A stretch of 64,000 nucleotides of DNA from Nocardioides mesophilus. Lineage in GTDB: Bacteria > Actinomycetota > Actinomycetes > Propionibacteriales > Nocardioidaceae. The first letter of the stretch is position 1; each line of letters opens with the position of its first letter. The notes under the pieces are model-generated. The model did not search any database, had not been told where the DNA came from, and saw only the letters and a program-made list of their open reading frames with translations. The stretch lies in the NCBI RefSeq assembly GCF_014395785.1, contig NZ_CP060713.1:2756501-2820500 (forward strand), in the 5' to 3' direction. A program made the translations under genes and the position numbers. Positions 62,028 through 64,000 of this stretch are shown piece by piece.

Positions 62028-64000
62028 TTGAGCGTGCAGGGACTGGCCGACCTGGTCCTCGGGGACAAGACCCTGGCCACCGCCGTGGAGGACGCCCGCG
62101 AGGGCGCCGTGGCGGCGTTGGACCTGACCGGGCCGCCGGCGCTGCGGCCGTTCGTGGTCCGCGGGCTCGTCGACGCCGGCCGCACCGTGCTGGCGGTGGC
62201 CGCCACCGCCCGCGAGGCCGAGGACCTGGTCGACCAGCTCGGCTGCCTGATGGACCCCTCGCTGGTCGGCTACTACCCGTCCTGGGAGACGCTGCCGCAC
62301 GAGCGGCTCAGCCCGCGCAGCGACACCGTCGGTCGCCGGCTGGCCGTGCTGCGCCGGCTGGCCCACCCCGGCGACGACCCCAGCAACGGTCCCCTCAAGG
62401 TGGTCGTGGCGCCGATCCGCTCGGTGCTGCAGCCGCAGGTCAAGGGCCTGGCCGACCTCGAGCCGGTCGAGCTGGAGGCGGGTGGCCGGGCCGACCTCGA
62501 GGACGTCGTCCGGCGGCTCTCCGGGGCCGCCTACAGCAGGGTCGACCTGGTGGAGAAGCGCGGTGAGTTCGCGGTCCGTGGCGGCATCGTCGACGTCTTC
62601 CCGCCCACCGAGGAGCACCCGCTCCGCGTCGAGTTCTGGGGCGACGAGGTCGAGGAGATCCGCTCGTTCGCGGTGGCCGACCAGCGCACCCTGGAGCCGG
62701 TGCAGCGGCTCTGGGCGCCGCCCTGCCGCGAGCTCCTGCTCACCGACGAGGTCCGGGCCCGGGCCAAGGCGCTCGGCGAGGCCCACCCCGAGCTCGCCGA
62801 GATCACCGAGAAGCTCGCGGAGGGCGTGGCGGTCGAGGGCATGGAGTCGCTCTCACCGGTGCTCGTCGACGAGATGGAGATGCTGGTCGACCTGATGCCG
62901 GCCGACACCCACGTGCTGGTGCTCGACCCCGAGCGCGCCCGCAGCCGCGCCCACGACCTGGTCGCGACCAGCGAGGAGTTCCTCGGCGCCTCCTGGGCGG
63001 CGGCCGCCGGCGGCGGTCAGGCCCCGATCGACTTGGGCGCCGCGTCCTACCGCAGCATCGCCGACGTCCGCGAGCTCAGCCTCGGCCAGGACAAGCCCTG
63101 GTGGAGCGTCTCCCCGTTCGGCATCGCCGACGAGGACCTCTCCGACCCCCTGCGCGACTCGCTCGGCGAGATCGTCAGCGCCGGCGTCGACTGGCAGAGC
63201 GGCGCGGTGGAGAGCCGGACCGTGGCGGTGCGCCCGGTCGAGGAGTACCGCGGCGACGTCGAGGGTGCGGTCGCCGACGTCCGGACCTGGCTCGGCGAGG
63301 GCCGCCGGGTCGTGCTGATGACCGAGGGGCACGGGCCCGCGCAGCGGATGGTCGAGGTGCTCGGCGAGCACGACGTCGCCGCCCGGTTCGTCGAGACGAT
63401 CGCGACGGCCGACGACGTACCCCGCGACCTGGTGGTCGTCACCACCGCCACGCTCGCGCACGGCCTGGTGTTCGACGAGCTGGTCATCCTCACCGGTGAC
63501 GACGTGTCGGGGCAGCGCTCGTCGACCAAGGACATGCGGAAGATGCCGGCCCGGCGCAAGCGGCAGATCGACCCGCTCGAGCTCAAGGCCGGCGACTACG
63601 TCGTGCACGAGCAGCACGGCGTCGGCCGCTACCTGGAGATGAAGCAGCGGGAGGTGCAGGGCGCCACCCGCGAGTACCTCGTGCTGGAGTACGGCGCCAG
63701 CAAGCGCGGCGCCCCCGCCGACAAGCTCTACGTCCCCACCGACCAGCTCGACCAGGTGACGCGCTACGTCGGCGGCGAGCAGCCGTCGCTGGACCGGCTC
63801 GGCGGCGCCGACTGGGCCAAGCGCAAGGGCCGCGCGCGCAAGGCGGTCAAGCAGATCGCGGCCGAGCTCATCAAGCTCTACGCCGCCCGGCAGGCCACCA
63901 AGGGCCACGCGTTCGGTCCGGACAGCCCGTGGCAGCGCGAGCTCGAGGACGCGTTCCCGTTCACCGAGACCCCGGACCAGCTGTCCACCGTCGACGAGGT
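62028..64000 (+). CDS. mfd: transcription-repair coupling factor Mfd, 3' end outside window
   Basis: The N-terminal ~657 residues of Mfd, the helicase that removes stalled RNA polymerase and recruits UvrA. Visible parts: UvrB-homology region (GYYPSWETLPHERLSPRSDTVGRRLAVLRRL, YSRVDLVEKRGEFAVRGGIVDVFPP, LRVEFWGDEVEEIRSF), then the RNA-polymerase-interacting domain (LKAGDYVVHEQHGVGRYLEM, YLVLEYG, KLYVPTDQLDQVTRYVG) and the start of the translocase (WAKRKGRARKAVKQIAAEL). The TTG at 62028, 8 nt after GGGAG, is preferred over GTG 62034. The frame is open at the window end. Confidence 0.95.
   Translation, partial: MSVQGLADLVLGDKTLATAVEDAREGAVAALDLTGPPALRPFVVRGLVDAGRTVLAVAATAREAEDLVDQLGCLMDPSLVGYYPSWETLPHERLSPRSDTVGRRLAVLRRLAHPGDDPSNGPLKVVVAPIRSVLQPQVKGLADLEPVELEAGGRADLEDVVRRLSGAAYSRVDLVEKRGEFAVRGGIVDVFPPTEEHPLRVEFWGDEVEEIRSFAVADQRTLEPVQRLWAPPCRELLLTDEVRARAKALGEAHPELAEITEKLAEGVAVEGMESLSPVLVDEMEMLVDLMPADTHVLVLDPERARSRAHDLVATSEEFLGASWAAAAGGGQAPIDLGAASYRSIADVRELSLGQDKPWWSVSPFGIADEDLSDPLRDSLGEIVSAGVDWQSGAVESRTVAVRPVEEYRGDVEGAVADVRTWLGEGRRVVLMTEGHGPAQRMVEVLGEHDVAARFVETIATADDVPRDLVVVTTATLAHGLVFDELVILTGDDVSGQRSSTKDMRKMPARRKRQIDPLELKAGDYVVHEQHGVGRYLEMKQREVQGATREYLVLEYGASKRGAPADKLYVPTDQLDQVTRYVGGEQPSLDRLGGADWAKRKGRARKAVKQIAAELIKLYAARQATKGHAFGPDSPWQRELEDAFPFTETPDQLSTVDE

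Overview
The window is very GC-rich and densely coded. It looks like a chromosomal segment of a Nocardioidaceae-type actinobacterium (Nocardioides or a close relative; inference from content, not from a search). Supporting content: a Glp/SepX divisome pair, an SsgA-like protein, the order tatD-rpfB-ksgA-ispE, a GAF/ANTAR-like regulator, a stand-alone LigD-type polymerase domain, protein O-mannosyltransferase, and many apparently leaderless genes whose -10 box (TAnnnT) lies 6-7 nt before the start codon.

Layout. 1-13.5 kb: the end of a DUF305 protein, an LCP cell-wall ligase, a sugar epimerase-like protein, mscL, a SAF protein, an FmdB zinc ribbon, a penicillin acylase, 5-FTHF cyclo-ligase, UDP-glucose pyrophosphorylase, then a tight run glp(moeA)-moaC-mogA/moaB-GNAT-sepX and tRNA-Ala(CGC). 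13.5-17.3 kb: an ABC-2 exporter pair divergent from a two-component system whose kinase is frameshifted. This block is bracketed by tRNA-Ala and an 18-nt imperfect copy of that tRNA's 3' end.

17.3-34.7 kb holds the most unusual content: one 17.4-kb minus-strand gene train. In transcription order it encodes a ~2,360-aa secreted multidomain protein (SdrD/Cna-B-like, IPT/TIG, parallel beta-helix), three consecutive multicopper-oxidase-like proteins, a small membrane-anchored His-rich protein, a CopC-CopD fusion and a subtilisin-like protease. Three of these otherwise unrelated proteins end in two or four copies of the same ~110-residue module, with conserved VQDEDV and DIDAF segments. The trinuclear copper ligands are split between the first two oxidases. 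I read this as a candidate extracellular copper-dependent oxidase assembly, possibly metal-oxidising; the function is inference. Two genes of the train carry a homopolymer frameshift, and a single in-frame TGA separates oxidases 2 and 3.

35-43.4 kb: a GAF/PAS/PP2C phosphatase, an EAL c-di-GMP phosphodiesterase, a methyltransferase, a GNAT, Pmt, rsmI, tatD. 43.4-48.5 kb: rpfB behind a structured leader, ksgA with a 17-bp hairpin just inside its start, ispE and an ABC-F ATPase. 48.5-54 kb: small regulators (GAF/ANTAR, MarR, winged helix) with clear operator palindromes, a trans-aconitate-methyltransferase-like gene, VOC, acyl-ACP desaturase, SsgA-like. 54-64 kb: tRNA-Gln, glmU-prs, rplY-pth, cysQ-HAD, LigD polymerase divergent from a CHAD gene, and the 5' part of mfd.

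Tight packing (ATGA, GTGA and TGATG overlaps) suggests translational coupling in the moco/divisome run, the ABC exporter, the copper operon, tatD, ispE/ABC-F and cysQ/HAD.
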